Source: Fidelibacterota bacterium (GTDB lineage Bacteria; Fidelibacterota; Marinisomatia; SCGC-AAA003-L08; GCA-2689995). From it: a stretch of DNA of 64,000 nt. The stretch covers positions 1 to 64,000 of the forward strand of contig JACNKR010000040.1 in NCBI GenBank assembly GCA_014381925.1. Direction: 5' to 3'. Below the pieces are notes generated by a model. The model ran no database searches. It was given only the letters and a program-made list of their open reading frames with translations, and had not been told where the DNA came from. Made by a program: the position numbers and the translations under genes. Shown here one piece after another: positions 38,413 to 47,981 of the stretch (position 1 is its first letter; every line of letters starts with the position of its first letter).

Positions 38413-39873
38413 TTACTCTTTCCAAAATGAATAATTAAATAAAATTAATACTGTAAATATTTCTAACCTACCTAATAGCATACAAAAACTACATATCCAT
38501 TTTGCTAATGGAGGAAAATGTCCCCAATTTTCAGCAGGTCCAATTGAACCTAACCCAGGACCCATATTTCCAATTGATGAGGCACTGGCGCTCAATGAAG
38601 TAATTGTATCTAATCCTAAAATTGATAATATAATTGCACAAAAACCAAAAATAAATATATAAAATAAATAAAATCCCAAGGTGTTTTTAACAATACTATC
38701 TTTAATTGTCTTATCTCCAATGGTCAATAAAAAAACTCCTTTGGGGTGCATTATTCTTTTCATTTCTAATTTTAAATATTTTAACACTACAATTGTTCGA
38801 ATTAATTTTAATGCACCTGTTGTTGACCCTGCAGATCCGCCTATAAATAAAAGGAAGAAAATCAATGTTTGAGATAAATGAGGCCATGTTTCAAAATCTT
38901 CAGTACCAAATCCAGTCGATGAGATTAATGAAACGGTTGTAAAAAGCCCATGCCTAAAGGCTTCAAATCCAAATCCATATTGATTTATTGCGATATTTAA
39001 TCCAATTGATAATGTGAATATTGAGATAACACCCACATAAAATTTGAATTCAGCATCTTTATAATATGAAAATTTTTTATGAAATATTGTTCTATAATGC
39101 AATGTGAAATTAGTAGCTGCCAAGAACATAAATAAAATAATTGTAAATTCAATAATAGGAGAATTATATGCACCAATACTTGCATTTTTTGTAGAGAAAC
39201 CACCTGTTGCCATTGTGCCAAAAGCATGACAAATTGAATCAAAAAAGGTCATTCCTTCTGCCCAAAGTAAAAGAGTTAAAATAAAAATAAATCCAATATA
39301 AATACTCCAAAGAAATTTAGCTGTCTGTTTTACTCGTGGAGTTAATTTATCAGCGGCAGGTCCCGCGACTTCAGCCTTAAACAACTGAACACCACCCATA
39401 CCTAAAAGTGGTAGCATCGCTATACTAAATACAATAATTCCCATACCACCAATAAAATGTGTAAAACTTCTCCAAAATAATATACCATGGGTTAAATTTT
39501 CAATTTCATTTATATCAGGGTGTCCTAAAATACTTGCACCTGTAGTAGTAAGTCCAGACATTGCTTCAAAAAATGAATCGGTATATGTAGGGATTTGTCC
39601 TGAAATCCAAAAAGGGAGGGCACTAAAGATTGCCATAAATATCCAGCCGACAGTAACAATTACAAATCCATCTTTCACAGCAATTTCAGGTTTATATTCT
39701 CTTGTAATTAATACAAAAAATAAACCACATAAAATTGTTATCCCTGCTGATTTTAAAATTGGCAATAAATCATTTTCAGAGTAAATCAATGCAACTAATG
39801 CACTAAATAACATAGATAATCCAAGGAAAACTAAAATTAATCCAATAATATATAAAATGGATTTTTTATGCAT
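38413..39873 (-). CDS. trkH: TrkH-family potassium uptake channel subunit
   Basis: The protein has 486 residues, ten or more membrane segments and the four-fold P-loop arrangement of TrkH/KtrB. Selectivity-filter segments SGLTTTGASIL, GTMATGGFST, LISSTGFGTED and SSIGNMGPGLG are visible. It moves K+ across the inner membrane under the control of the TrkA subunit, encoded 5 bases upstream. The pair makes a complete Trk system. Confidence 0.95.
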   Translation of the reverse strand: MHKKSILYIIGLILVFLGLSMLFSALVALIYSENDLLPILKSAGITILCGLFFVLITREYKPEIAVKDGFVIVTVGWIFMAIFSALPFWISGQIPTYTDSFFEAMSGLTTTGASILGHPDINEIENLTHGILFWRSFTHFIGGMGIIVFSIAMLPLLGMGGVQLFKAEVAGPAADKLTPRVKQTAKFLWSIYIGFIFILTLLLWAEGMTFFDSICHAFGTMATGGFSTKNASIGAYNSPIIEFTIILFMFLAATNFTLHYRTIFHKKFSYYKDAEFKFYVGVISIFTLSIGLNIAINQYGFGFEAFRHGLFTTVSLISSTGFGTEDFETWPHLSQTLIFFLLFIGGSAGSTTGALKLIRTIVVLKYLKLEMKRIMHPKGVFLLTIGDKTIKDSIVKNTLGFYLFYIFIFGFCAIILSILGLDTITSLSASASSIGNMGPGLGSIGPAENWGHFPPLAKWICSFCMLLGRLEIFTVLILFNYSFWKE

Positions 39874-39878
39874 TTTTC

Positions 39879-41225
39879 TTATCTAAATAAGCGTTCAGCT
39901 GTTGATAAATTTTCAGGTTTAGTAAATAGTAATAACTCATCTTCAGGATGTATGTTTGTTTTAGAATTAGGTACAATCACTTTATCATCTCTAATAATTG
40001 CTCCCAATACAATGTCTTGTGGAATTTTATCTAAGTTATATTTTTTACGAATAAATTTTGAATCATCTCTCACTCTAATTTCCATGCAGTCAGTATCTAA
40101 ATCTTCAAATCGTGTGATAGATTTAATCATATCACTTTTCATAAAGCAAATAACTTCATTTACTGCAGAAATATTTTTACTTAAAACGGCATCAAACCCA
40201 ATATGTCTCACAGCTTGTAAATAATCAGTTGTAGATATATGTACGATTACTTGTTTTACTCCTAAATGTTTTGCAAGTAATCCAGACACTATATTAGTCT
40301 GTTCGTTTTCGGTAGCAGCAATAAAACAATCTAAATCTTTTACATTTTCGGATTCTAAAAATTCTAAATTTGTACCATCTTCATCAAGTACTAAAACATC
40401 CTTAAATTTTTCTTTTACTTCCCATGCTTTTGAAGAATTTTTTTCTAACAATCTAACACTATAATCATGTTCTAATGATTTTGCAAGTAATCGTCCAATT
40501 TTCCCTGCGCCTAAAATCATTATACTATTAATATCGATTGCAGGTTTTCCTGCCATTTGTTGAATTTTTTTTGCGTATTCTGATTTACATAGAAAAAATA
40601 CAGTATCATTATTTTTATATATTACATTTTTATGTGGAATAAATGTATTTCCATCTCTTGAAATTACAACCACTTTATGGGGAATATAAGGATTTGCTTC
40701 TTCAATTTTTGTTAATGTTCGACCAATCAGTGGACTTGTAGAAGTAATTTCAATTCCCGCAAGTGTGATTCTTCCATTTTTAAATTCTTCAACTTCAGCT
40801 GTTGATGATTGCCTAATTAATAATTCAATTTCGCGTTGTGCTGCTTTTTCAGGATATGCTACAAAATCAATTCCAAATTGCTCGGGTGTAATAATTGCAT
40901 CTTTATGACTATATTCAGTATTTCGTAATCGACTAATTATTTTTTTTGCACCCATTTTTTTGGCCATTCGAGATGCAACTAAATTTACTTCATCAATTCG
41001 AGTTAAGGCAAAAAAATAATCAATCGATTCCATATCAATTTGTTGCAATATTCTTTGAGAAGCCCCATCACCTTCAATTGCACTCACATCATATTTTTCA
41101 GTTATTCGTTTACATTTATGTGAATTTACATCTACAACAATAATTTCATAATCATCTTTAGTCAATGCTTTAACTAAATTACTTCCAACTTCTCCTGCTC
41201 CAACTATTGCAACTTTTTTACTCAT
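39879..41225 (-). CDS. trkA: Trk potassium system regulatory subunit TrkA
   Basis: The protein has 448 residues: two RCK_N domains and two RCK_C domains in tandem. Each RCK_N has a dinucleotide-binding glycine motif: IVGAGEVGSNLVKAL near residue 6 and ILGAGKIGRLLAKSL near 232. It binds NAD(H) or ATP/ADP and gates TrkH. The gene is followed by trkH after 5 bases, so the two are co-transcribed. Confidence 0.95.
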   Translation of the reverse strand: MSKKVAIVGAGEVGSNLVKALTKDDYEIIVVDVNSHKCKRITEKYDVSAIEGDGASQRILQQIDMESIDYFFALTRIDEVNLVASRMAKKMGAKKIISRLRNTEYSHKDAIITPEQFGIDFVAYPEKAAQREIELLIRQSSTAEVEEFKNGRITLAGIEITSTSPLIGRTLTKIEEANPYIPHKVVVISRDGNTFIPHKNVIYKNNDTVFFLCKSEYAKKIQQMAGKPAIDINSIMILGAGKIGRLLAKSLEHDYSVRLLEKNSSKAWEVKEKFKDVLVLDEDGTNLEFLESENVKDLDCFIAATENEQTNIVSGLLAKHLGVKQVIVHISTTDYLQAVRHIGFDAVLSKNISAVNEVICFMKSDMIKSITRFEDLDTDCMEIRVRDDSKFIRKKYNLDKIPQDIVLGAIIRDDKVIVPNSKTNIHPEDELLLFTKPENLSTAERLFR

Positions 41226-41255
41226 TTATATTTTTTATTTTATTCCGTGTATAAA

Positions 41256-41283
41256 AAAAGCCTCCAACGAGTTAGAGGCTTTT
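41256..41283 (-). terminator. intrinsic terminator after the cohesin-like protein gene
   Basis: The 9-bp stem AAAAGCCTC with GAGGCTTTT, extended by an imperfect inner part, is followed by a U run on the minus strand. It lies 21 bases after the stop of the 251-aa protein gene and upstream of trkA. Confidence 0.85.
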
Positions 41284-41303
41284 AAAATCAATTTAAACTA
41301 TGA

Positions 41304-42059
41304 TTATTTTAGTAATGTCATTTTAATTTGACTTGAATAATCTTTAGTATTCATTTTTACAATATAACGACCACTTGCAACATTTTCACCAGAATTATTA
41401 GTACCATCCCACTGAACTTGGTAAGTACCAGGTGTCATATTTTGATTTAATAATGTTTTAACTTCTGCACCATTTAAATTATAAACAACTAAACTAACAT
41501 ATCCATCTATTGCAATCGAATAATCAATATTCGTTACTGGGTTAAATGGATTTGGATAGTTCTTTGTTAATTCAGTCTTTGTAGGAACTAAAACTTGATT
41601 AAAATCAACTTCAAATGAAGAAACATTTGACTCAAGTTGTTCACCATGTTGACCTGCAATAATAAATTCATTAAAATCAACTTTACTTGTTCCATTAAAT
41701 CCATTTACAGATTCGAATTCAATATTTACAAGATCAGTTACAGTATTAGTATTTGTTAACTGAGCACCTTCAAGACTAAACATTAATGCTCTAATTTTAC
41801 CTTCTTCTTCAAACACTCTATAATCAAATTTAAAACCTTCTACAGTAGAAGATAATGAATTATTCACAACTGCAATCTCATTTGTATTATATTTCATTTC
41901 AAACTGAATTCCATAAACTGGATTATCGGAATCAATTGACATTGTTACATTATGATCTGAATCTGTAGAACTCAATGCTTTCACCATATCTACTTTTGTA
42001 GCAGAAAAAACCATTGACCCTATTGCCAAACACATAACGATACTTTTTGTATATTTCAT
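41304..42059 (-). CDS. secreted cohesin-like protein with FlgD-type sorting tail
   Basis: The protein has 251 residues. A signal peptide covers about 1-20. Residues about 25-155 are a cohesin-like beta domain, with NPVYGIQFEMKYNT and TDLVNIEFESVNG. From about 165 to the end comes the C-terminal FlgD-like immunoglobulin domain used as a type IX-like sorting signal: YPNPFNPVTNIDYSI, VYNLNGAEVKTLL, VQWDGTNNSGE and SGRYIVKM. It probably binds or displays proteins at the surface, perhaps those with dockerin-like tails; this is inference. An AAGGAGA ribosome-binding site precedes the ATG. Confidence 0.85.
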   Translation of the reverse strand: MKYTKSIVMCLAIGSMVFSATKVDMVKALSSTDSDHNVTMSIDSDNPVYGIQFEMKYNTNEIAVVNNSLSSTVEGFKFDYRVFEEEGKIRALMFSLEGAQLTNTNTVTDLVNIEFESVNGFNGTSKVDFNEFIIAGQHGEQLESNVSSFEVDFNQVLVPTKTELTKNYPNPFNPVTNIDYSIAIDGYVSLVVYNLNGAEVKTLLNQNMTPGTYQVQWDGTNNSGENVASGRYIVKMNTKDYSSQIKMTLLK

Positions 42060-42182
42060 AACATTCTCCTTTTTTAATTATGATTATTTAAATTCTTATC
42101 TTATGTTAAACTTATTACATTTTTGTTTTTCATACAAATAATCATTTCAATTATTTTTGTAACAAATCGTAGCTCAAAACTA

Positions 42183-43442
42183 TTAATTTCTGTCAGATTT
42201 TCTCCAAATATTTGCGCCTAATGACCTGAATTTTTCTTCAATTTTCTCGTAACCTCTATCAATATGATAAATTCTTGAGATTGAACTTTCACCATTTGCA
42301 ACTAATGCTGCAATAATAAGTGATGCACTTGCCCTAATATCTGTAGACATAATTTCTGCACCCTTTAATTTTTTTATACCAGTTATTGTTGCTTTATTTT
42401 TTTCTAAACTAATTATTGCACCAAGTCTTGTAAGTTCTGCAATATGTGTAAATCGATCTGCATAAACATTATCAACAATTAATGAAGTGCCATCAGCCAA
42501 TGTCATTAATGCCATCCATTGAGCCTGTAAATCTGTAGGAAAACCTGGAAAGGGTTCTGTTTCCATATCAACATGTTTAATTTTACCATTAGATTTTAGA
42601 ATAATATTTCCATCTTTAATATTTATTTCAGAACCTGCTTTCACTAATAAATTTAAAACAGTTTGTAAGTGGTCAGGATTTGCATCTATTAATTCAATTT
42701 CCCCACCACATATTGCAGTTGCAATTAAAAATGTTCCTGCTTCAATTCTATCTGGTACTATTTCAAATTCTTTAACAGGTGATAATTTATCGACTCCTTC
42801 AATAATTAAAGTATTTGAGTTTAATCCTTTAATTTTTGCACCCATTAAATTTAAAAACTCACATAATAATGTGATTTCAGGCTCTCTGGCAGCATTATTT
42901 ATTTTAGTTATCCCTTTTGCTGTTACCGCCCCCATTAATACATTTCCTGTTGCACCAACACTTACATTTTCAAAATTGATAGTACAACCAATTAATTTCC
43001 CTTTCGCTATGATATATCCAGAATCTAATTCAACGGATGCTCCTAATTCTTTAAATGCCTTTAAATGATAATCTACAGGCCGAGGTCCCCATGCACAGCC
43101 ACCTGGTAGAGATACCTTTGAAATACCGAATCGTGATAATAATGGACCAAGAACATAAAATGAAGCTCGCATCGTTTTTACTAAATCATAGGGTGCTTCT
43201 GGAGTATTACAATTTTCCGTATTGATTATTAAAGAATGATTAGAATAAGTTACATCAGCTCCAATTCTTCTTAATAACTCACTCATTGTACGCGTGTCTT
43301 TCAAATTGGGTACATTTGTTAATTTATACTGCCCGGGTGCCAATATACATGCGGTCATTATAGGCAGCACTGCATTTTTTGCACCGCCTATTTTTATTTT
43401 TCCATTTAGTTGATTACCACCTTTAACTATAATTTTATCCAT
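42183..43442 (-). CDS. murA: UDP-N-acetylglucosamine 1-carboxyvinyltransferase
   Basis: The protein has 419 residues, the usual MurA length. Active-site K22 and N23 lie in the GGAKNAVLP motif, catalytic C116 in PGGCAWGPRPVD, and the C-terminal DIRASASLIIAAL and DRGYEKIEEK segments match the family. It transfers enolpyruvate from PEP to UDP-GlcNAc, the first committed peptidoglycan step. The presence of cysteine at position 116 predicts fosfomycin sensitivity of the enzyme. It overlaps recN by 8 bases. Confidence 0.96.
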   Translation of the reverse strand: MDKIIVKGGNQLNGKIKIGGAKNAVLPIMTACILAPGQYKLTNVPNLKDTRTMSELLRRIGADVTYSNHSLIINTENCNTPEAPYDLVKTMRASFYVLGPLLSRFGISKVSLPGGCAWGPRPVDYHLKAFKELGASVELDSGYIIAKGKLIGCTINFENVSVGATGNVLMGAVTAKGITKINNAAREPEITLLCEFLNLMGAKIKGLNSNTLIIEGVDKLSPVKEFEIVPDRIEAGTFLIATAICGGEIELIDANPDHLQTVLNLLVKAGSEINIKDGNIILKSNGKIKHVDMETEPFPGFPTDLQAQWMALMTLADGTSLIVDNVYADRFTHIAELTRLGAIISLEKNKATITGIKKLKGAEIMSTDIRASASLIIAALVANGESSISRIYHIDRGYEKIEEKFRSLGANIWRKSDRN

Positions 43443-45048
43443 TTTTTGATACCTTTAATATTTCTTTTGCTCTCGCTTTACTCGTTTGAGTAATTTTATT
43501 TCCACTCATTAATGAAGCAATTTCTTCAATTTTTTCAGTGCTATTTAATTTTTTTATTTTTATATCAACATCATGTTTATTAATTATTTTTTGAGGTACA
43601 AAATGAAAATCACTCTGTCCAGCAATTTGAGGTAAATGTGTAATACATAAAACTTGTTGAGATTTAGAAATTTCTTTCATTACTTGCCCTGTCATTTCTG
43701 CAATCCGTCCTGAGATTCCTGTATCTATTTCATCAAATACAATAGCTTCCCTTGAATTTACATCAATATTCAACATTTTAATTGCTAATTGAATTCTCGA
43801 AATCTCTCCGCCAGATGCAATTTTGTTTAATAATTTAGCATCATCAGATTTATTTGAAGAAATTTTAAATTCACATTTATTATTACCATTTAAATAAAAT
43901 TCTTTTTCATTTAATTCTAATAAATCAATGTGAAAACTAGTGTTTTCCATTCCTAATTTAGAAATATTTTTTTCAATTAATTTAATTAATTTAGGAATTG
44001 ATGATTCCCGCTTTATTGATATTTTCTTATTTAAAATTTTATATTTTTTAGTTAATTCAGCATCATTTTTATTTGCAATTTTTAAATCTTCATTTACAGT
44101 TGAATCATTTTGTATTTTTTTAATAATTTCATTTTGATATTCAATTACAGCTTCAAGTGATCCACCATATTTTCGTTTGAGCATTTCAAGGTGAGTTAAG
44201 GAATCATTTAATTCTTGAATTTCATTTTGATTGGGAATATGATTAATAGTCTGTTTTTCAATATCATTAGAAATATCATCTAATTCAAAAACTACATTAT
44301 TAACTCTTTCTAAAACTGTTTTAAAATCTTCATCAATACTTGAAATAAATTCAATATTTCGTCTTATTTGATTCATCTTTTCTAATATATCATATTTATA
44401 TAGTTTTATAGAGTGTTCTAATTTTTGCTTAATATCCGTCTGATGGGAAAGTTTTTTAATTTTTTTTGTAATATTAATATCATCTTCAGGATTAAATTGT
44501 ATTTCGCTAATTTCATTTAATTGAAATTCAATAATTTCCTGTTCCCTATGAAAATTTCTTTTCTTTTTTTCTAAATCTAAAATTAATTTAGAGTTATTTT
44601 TTAATAATTGATAAATTGATTGAATTTCTGAAACATTTTTTTTATTTCCTGCGAATTGGTCTAATATTTTTAATTGTTCATTCGGATTAAATAATTTTTG
44701 ATTCTCATGTTGTCCATGATAGTCAAGCAATAAATTTGACACCTCTCGTAATTTTTCAATAGACACGGGTTCATCATTTATAAATGTTCTAGATTTTCCA
44801 TCTCTATGAAATACTCTACGAATTATTATTGGCTCATCAATAAAATATTCAACTTCAAGAACACATCTATCTTTTTTATTTCTAATAAAATCTTTTGAAA
44901 ATCGTTCGCCACTCAAAAATTTTAGCGATTTTAATAAAAGTGATTTTCCTGCTCCCGTTTCACCTGTAATAATATTTAATCCATTTTCAAATAAAATTTG
45001 AGTTTCTTTAAATAGGGCAAAGTTTTTTAAGAATAATGACTTTATCAT
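43435..45048 (-). CDS. recN: DNA repair protein RecN
   Basis: The start at 45048 is preferred because ATGA overlaps the stop of the VanZ-like gene and the sequence there, MIKSLFLKNFALF, is the normal RecN N-terminus; the frame extends further to 45117 but without a homologous segment. The protein has 537 residues. Walker A is GETGAGKSLLL, followed by long coiled-coil arms, then the C-terminal part with KIASGGEISRIQLAIK, FDEIDTGISG and the conserved ITHLPQIAG. RecN is an SMC-like ATPase that helps double-strand break repair, acting with RecA; the window also carries a large AddAB. Confidence 0.94.
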   Translation of the reverse strand: MIKSLFLKNFALFKETQILFENGLNIITGETGAGKSLLLKSLKFLSGERFSKDFIRNKKDRCVLEVEYFIDEPIIIRRVFHRDGKSRTFINDEPVSIEKLREVSNLLLDYHGQHENQKLFNPNEQLKILDQFAGNKKNVSEIQSIYQLLKNNSKLILDLEKKKRNFHREQEIIEFQLNEISEIQFNPEDDINITKKIKKLSHQTDIKQKLEHSIKLYKYDILEKMNQIRRNIEFISSIDEDFKTVLERVNNVVFELDDISNDIEKQTINHIPNQNEIQELNDSLTHLEMLKRKYGGSLEAVIEYQNEIIKKIQNDSTVNEDLKIANKNDAELTKKYKILNKKISIKRESSIPKLIKLIEKNISKLGMENTSFHIDLLELNEKEFYLNGNNKCEFKISSNKSDDAKLLNKIASGGEISRIQLAIKMLNIDVNSREAIVFDEIDTGISGRIAEMTGQVMKEISKSQQVLCITHLPQIAGQSDFHFVPQKIINKHDVDIKIKKLNSTEKIEEIASLMSGNKITQTSKARAKEILKVSKNG

Positions 45049-45416
45049 GTTATTTTTTTTGATATAAAATAACGAATCAATATCCCTGTTCCTGCACCAA
45101 TTGAGTCCATTTTCCAATCCATTAAATCAGGAAATCGACCTCGACCAAAATATTTTTGAACAATAAATTCATCTATTCCAGAAAAAATAATAACAAATAA
45201 TAAAGTGAATATTAATAAAATTGGTGAATATTTTTTTGGGGTTATACAATTTAATAACAATGCACCTAAAAATAAATATTCTATGAAATGAATATATTTA
45301 TCAAAACGCCATAGTTTCCCAATTTGTAACATTGATGATGGAATAGTAGAAATTAAAACGACTAAAATTAAATAGAAAAGAAAAATTAACTTTTGTGGTT
45401 TTCTATCAATCAACAA
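45045..45416 (-). CDS. VanZ-family membrane protein
   Basis: The protein has 123 residues with three to four hydrophobic segments. The DKYIHFIEYLFLGALLL and GIDEFIVQKYFGRGRFPDLMD-type pattern, with the charged residues in FDKYIHF and PDLMDW, matches VanZ-like proteins. Members are small integral membrane proteins of unknown mechanism; VanZ itself gives teicoplanin resistance. The gene overlaps the nnr gene by 11 bases and recN by 4 bases, so it is part of the acpS-nnr-VanZ-recN-murA operon. Confidence 0.85.
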   Translation of the reverse strand: MLIDRKPQKLIFLFYLILVVLISTIPSSMLQIGKLWRFDKYIHFIEYLFLGALLLNCITPKKYSPILLIFTLLFVIIFSGIDEFIVQKYFGRGRFPDLMDWKMDSIGAGTGILIRYFISKKIT

Positions 45417-46881
45417 GATATTTCTCGAATGCTGACGGAATAAATTCTAATAAATCTGTTGCTATCATTCCTATTGCTCCAAAATTTTCTGCAAAAATTA
45501 AGGCAGATTCAGCATGAATCCATGTTCCTACAATCATTGCGTTTTGTTCAGAATATCCTTGCGATAAAAGCCCTCCAATTAACCCTGCAAGCACATCACC
45601 TGTTCCAGCTGTAGATAATGTAGGTGTCCCGTGATTCATTAAATTAATTGTTCCATCAGGATTGACTAAATAGTTAGGTTGCCCTTTAATTAAACAATAT
45701 CTATTCCCTAAATTTTCGATAAGTTCATCTAAAAATTCTACCGGTTGCAAATTGAAATTTGTTTTAATATTTTTTGATAAATATATTAACTCACCTTTAT
45801 GTGGTGTAAATATAGTTCGCAAAGGAAAATCATTTATTGATACTTCTGAGCCAATAAAATTTAAAGCTGATGCATCAATAACAACTGGTTTATCGCTTAT
45901 TTTTATAAAATTTAAAATATATTGAAAATCATTTTTATCAATTTTCAAACCTGGTCCTATTACAAATGCATCTCCCCATTTTACTGCATTTTCAATATTT
46001 TGTTTTGAAATAGAATTTACAATTAATTCAGGAATTTTATTATTAATTACATTTTTTATTTCAGATGGAACAAGAGCTTTAACATACCCTGCCCCCGACC
46101 TATAACCTGCATTTGAAGCGAGTTCCAATGCTCCTATATATTCTACAGAGCCACCAATTACAACTAATTTTCCTTTTGAATATTTATGAGAGCCAACATG
46201 AGGTAATTTTATGTTTATTTCAATGTCTTCTTCTTCAATTAATGAGTAAATTATTGGTGAAAATTCGGGGAACCCAATATCATGAATTTGTAAAAACCCT
46301 ACAGCATTCAAACCATCATTAATAAATTGACCTAATTTCGGATATCCCATTGTATGAGTCTGACGAGCCAAAATCGAATTTTCTTTTATTTTACCTGAAT
46401 CACAAAAAAGTCCTGAAGGAATATCAATTGAATAAATGTTCTCACATAAATTTACTTTATTAATAATTTCAGTCATTTTCTTATCTAATTTTCTCGAAAT
46501 TCCTATCCCTAAAATCCCATCAATAATTAAATCATAGTTAGTAATTTTTATAGTTGAATCATATATAAAATAAGATTTTTCTAAAATATTATATTTACCA
46601 AGGAGAAATGAGTTTTTAATTTCTTCATCAATAAACATTAGTTTTGATTTACACCCCCATTTGGTCAAATAGTGATGAGTAATAATTCCATCACCCCCAT
46701 TATTTCCTTTTCCTACAATTACTAAAATTTGTGTATTAAATGGATTAGGTGTATTTTCTAAAATATGACAGGCAAGTGAAAATCCTGCATTATCCATTAA
46801 CTCTTCTTGAGAACTAATCCCAGACTCAATTGTTGATTTATCTAATTGGTATGCTTGAGATTTTGTTAATATTGGAATCAT
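45406..46881 (-). CDS. nnr: bifunctional NAD(P)H-hydrate repair enzyme Nnr
   Basis: The protein has 491 residues: an N-terminal epimerase domain (about 1-215) with VGKGNNGGDGIITHHYL, and a C-terminal ADP-dependent dehydratase domain (about 220-490) with IGGSVEYIGAL, FVIGPGL, FTPHKGEL and TAGTGDVLAGLIGGLL. It repairs hydrated NADH and NADPH. The gene overlaps acpS by 4 bases; acpS-nnr pairs are common in bacteria. Both domains look complete. Confidence 0.93.
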   Translation of the reverse strand: MIPILTKSQAYQLDKSTIESGISSQEELMDNAGFSLACHILENTPNPFNTQILVIVGKGNNGGDGIITHHYLTKWGCKSKLMFIDEEIKNSFLLGKYNILEKSYFIYDSTIKITNYDLIIDGILGIGISRKLDKKMTEIINKVNLCENIYSIDIPSGLFCDSGKIKENSILARQTHTMGYPKLGQFINDGLNAVGFLQIHDIGFPEFSPIIYSLIEEEDIEINIKLPHVGSHKYSKGKLVVIGGSVEYIGALELASNAGYRSGAGYVKALVPSEIKNVINNKIPELIVNSISKQNIENAVKWGDAFVIGPGLKIDKNDFQYILNFIKISDKPVVIDASALNFIGSEVSINDFPLRTIFTPHKGELIYLSKNIKTNFNLQPVEFLDELIENLGNRYCLIKGQPNYLVNPDGTINLMNHGTPTLSTAGTGDVLAGLIGGLLSQGYSEQNAMIVGTWIHAESALIFAENFGAIGMIATDLLEFIPSAFEKYLVD

Positions 46882-47231
46882 TTATAATCCATAATAGCAA
46901 CAGCAGTAGCATAATTATTTGTATGCGAAATTGAAATTTTAATATCTTTATTTTCTTCATTATTAATAAAAATATATGGAGCTGAATCAACTTCTCTTAA
47001 TATTTCAATTTTATTTAAGGGAATTGGTTTTTTTGAAATTTGAAGTAATATTTTTTTAATTGCTTCTTTTGCAGCAAATCTACCTGCAAAATGGATATTA
47101 GGGTTTTTCCGTTGAATACAAAATTGCTGCTCTTTAGGAGTAAATATTTTATCTAAAAATATCTGATTATAGGAATTAATTAGTTCTTTAATTCGATTAA
47201 CCTCAACAATATCATTACCTACAAAAATCAT
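46878..47231 (-). CDS. acpS: holo-[acyl-carrier-protein] synthase
   Basis: The protein has 117 residues. Mg-binding residues are in VGNDIVEVNRI and FAGRFAAKEAIKK; the C-terminal ISISHTNNYATAVAI strand is characteristic. It attaches 4'-phosphopantetheine to ACP for fatty-acid synthesis. It overlaps the HAD-phosphatase gene and nnr by 4 bases each, showing tight coupling. Confidence 0.93.
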   Translation of the reverse strand: MIFVGNDIVEVNRIKELINSYNQIFLDKIFTPKEQQFCIQRKNPNIHFAGRFAAKEAIKKILLQISKKPIPLNKIEILREVDSAPYIFINNEENKDIKISISHTNNYATAVAIMDYK

Positions 47232-47911
47232 GAATTATTAATTTTATTTACAATTGAAATTAATTCATAAATGTCATTTAAATCAAAATCAGCACCTGAA
47301 TATTCAGTACCAAATGTATCGCCATATTTTGCAAATGCAGTCATCATCCCAACTTCTTTTGCCCCAATTACATCTCTTTCTGGCCAATCACCTATCATAA
47401 TCATTTCTTCTGGTGGGATATCAAGTAACTCAGTTACTTTTAAAAAAGGAACGGGTAAAGGTTTATGTACACCTGTAACATCAAAAGTTACAACAGCATC
47501 AAAAATATGATGTAAATTGACATAGCATAACCTTAACCATGCTTCTCGGCTCGGAGCATCCGAAACAACACCTAATTTCAAGCCCATTTTAGATAACATG
47601 AATAAAGTCCGATTCACATTGGGATATAACATTAAATTAGCTTCCTTTGATTTACGATACGCCATTATTGCAGACGCTAAAATTCGGTAATCTAAATGGC
47701 CAATCTTCTGTTTTATAAAATCATCAAACACTTCCTGATACTCATAACCTTTTTCATTATAAATATCAAATATATGTTTAATGGTTTCATCCGTATCCAC
47801 ATTGAGTCCAGCTTCTTTCATACCTCGAACACCCGCATTTACTGCGCTCGACTTCATTGTCATAAAATCTAACAATGTATTATCTAAATCAAATATTACC
47901 GCTTTTATCAT
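47228..47911 (-). CDS. HAD-superfamily phosphatase
   Basis: The protein has 227 residues. HAD motif I is FDLDNTLLDF, motif II includes VVSDAPS, motif III the lysine in GVHKPLPVPF, and motif IV MIGDWPERDVIGA. It probably dephosphorylates a small phosphorylated metabolite. The cap region is helical, of the C1 type. It is the first gene of the operon with acpS, nnr, VanZ, recN and murA. The substrate cannot be assigned from sequence. Confidence 0.88.
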   Translation of the reverse strand: MIKAVIFDLDNTLLDFMTMKSSAVNAGVRGMKEAGLNVDTDETIKHIFDIYNEKGYEYQEVFDDFIKQKIGHLDYRILASAIMAYRKSKEANLMLYPNVNRTLFMLSKMGLKLGVVSDAPSREAWLRLCYVNLHHIFDAVVTFDVTGVHKPLPVPFLKVTELLDIPPEEMIMIGDWPERDVIGAKEVGMMTAFAKYGDTFGTEYSGADFDLNDIYELISIVNKINNS

Positions 47912-47932
47912 TACAACCTATTCTATATAAAA

Positions 47933-47954
47933 AAGGGACAAAAAATTGCCCCTT
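47933..47954 (-). terminator. intrinsic terminator after the TPR protein gene
   Basis: On the minus strand an 8-bp stem, AAGGGGCA with TGTCCCTT (one G-U pair) around a six-base loop, is followed by a run of U. It lies 27 bases after the stop of the TPR gene. Confidence 0.75.
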
Positions 47955-47981
47955 AACATACGATTTATTTTTGAAAATTAT

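Noticed and set aside
45049-45117. 23-residue N-terminal extension of RecN
   Set aside because: It lies inside the VanZ-like gene and is not part of the family; the ATG at 45048 gives the ATGA overlap and the conserved start.
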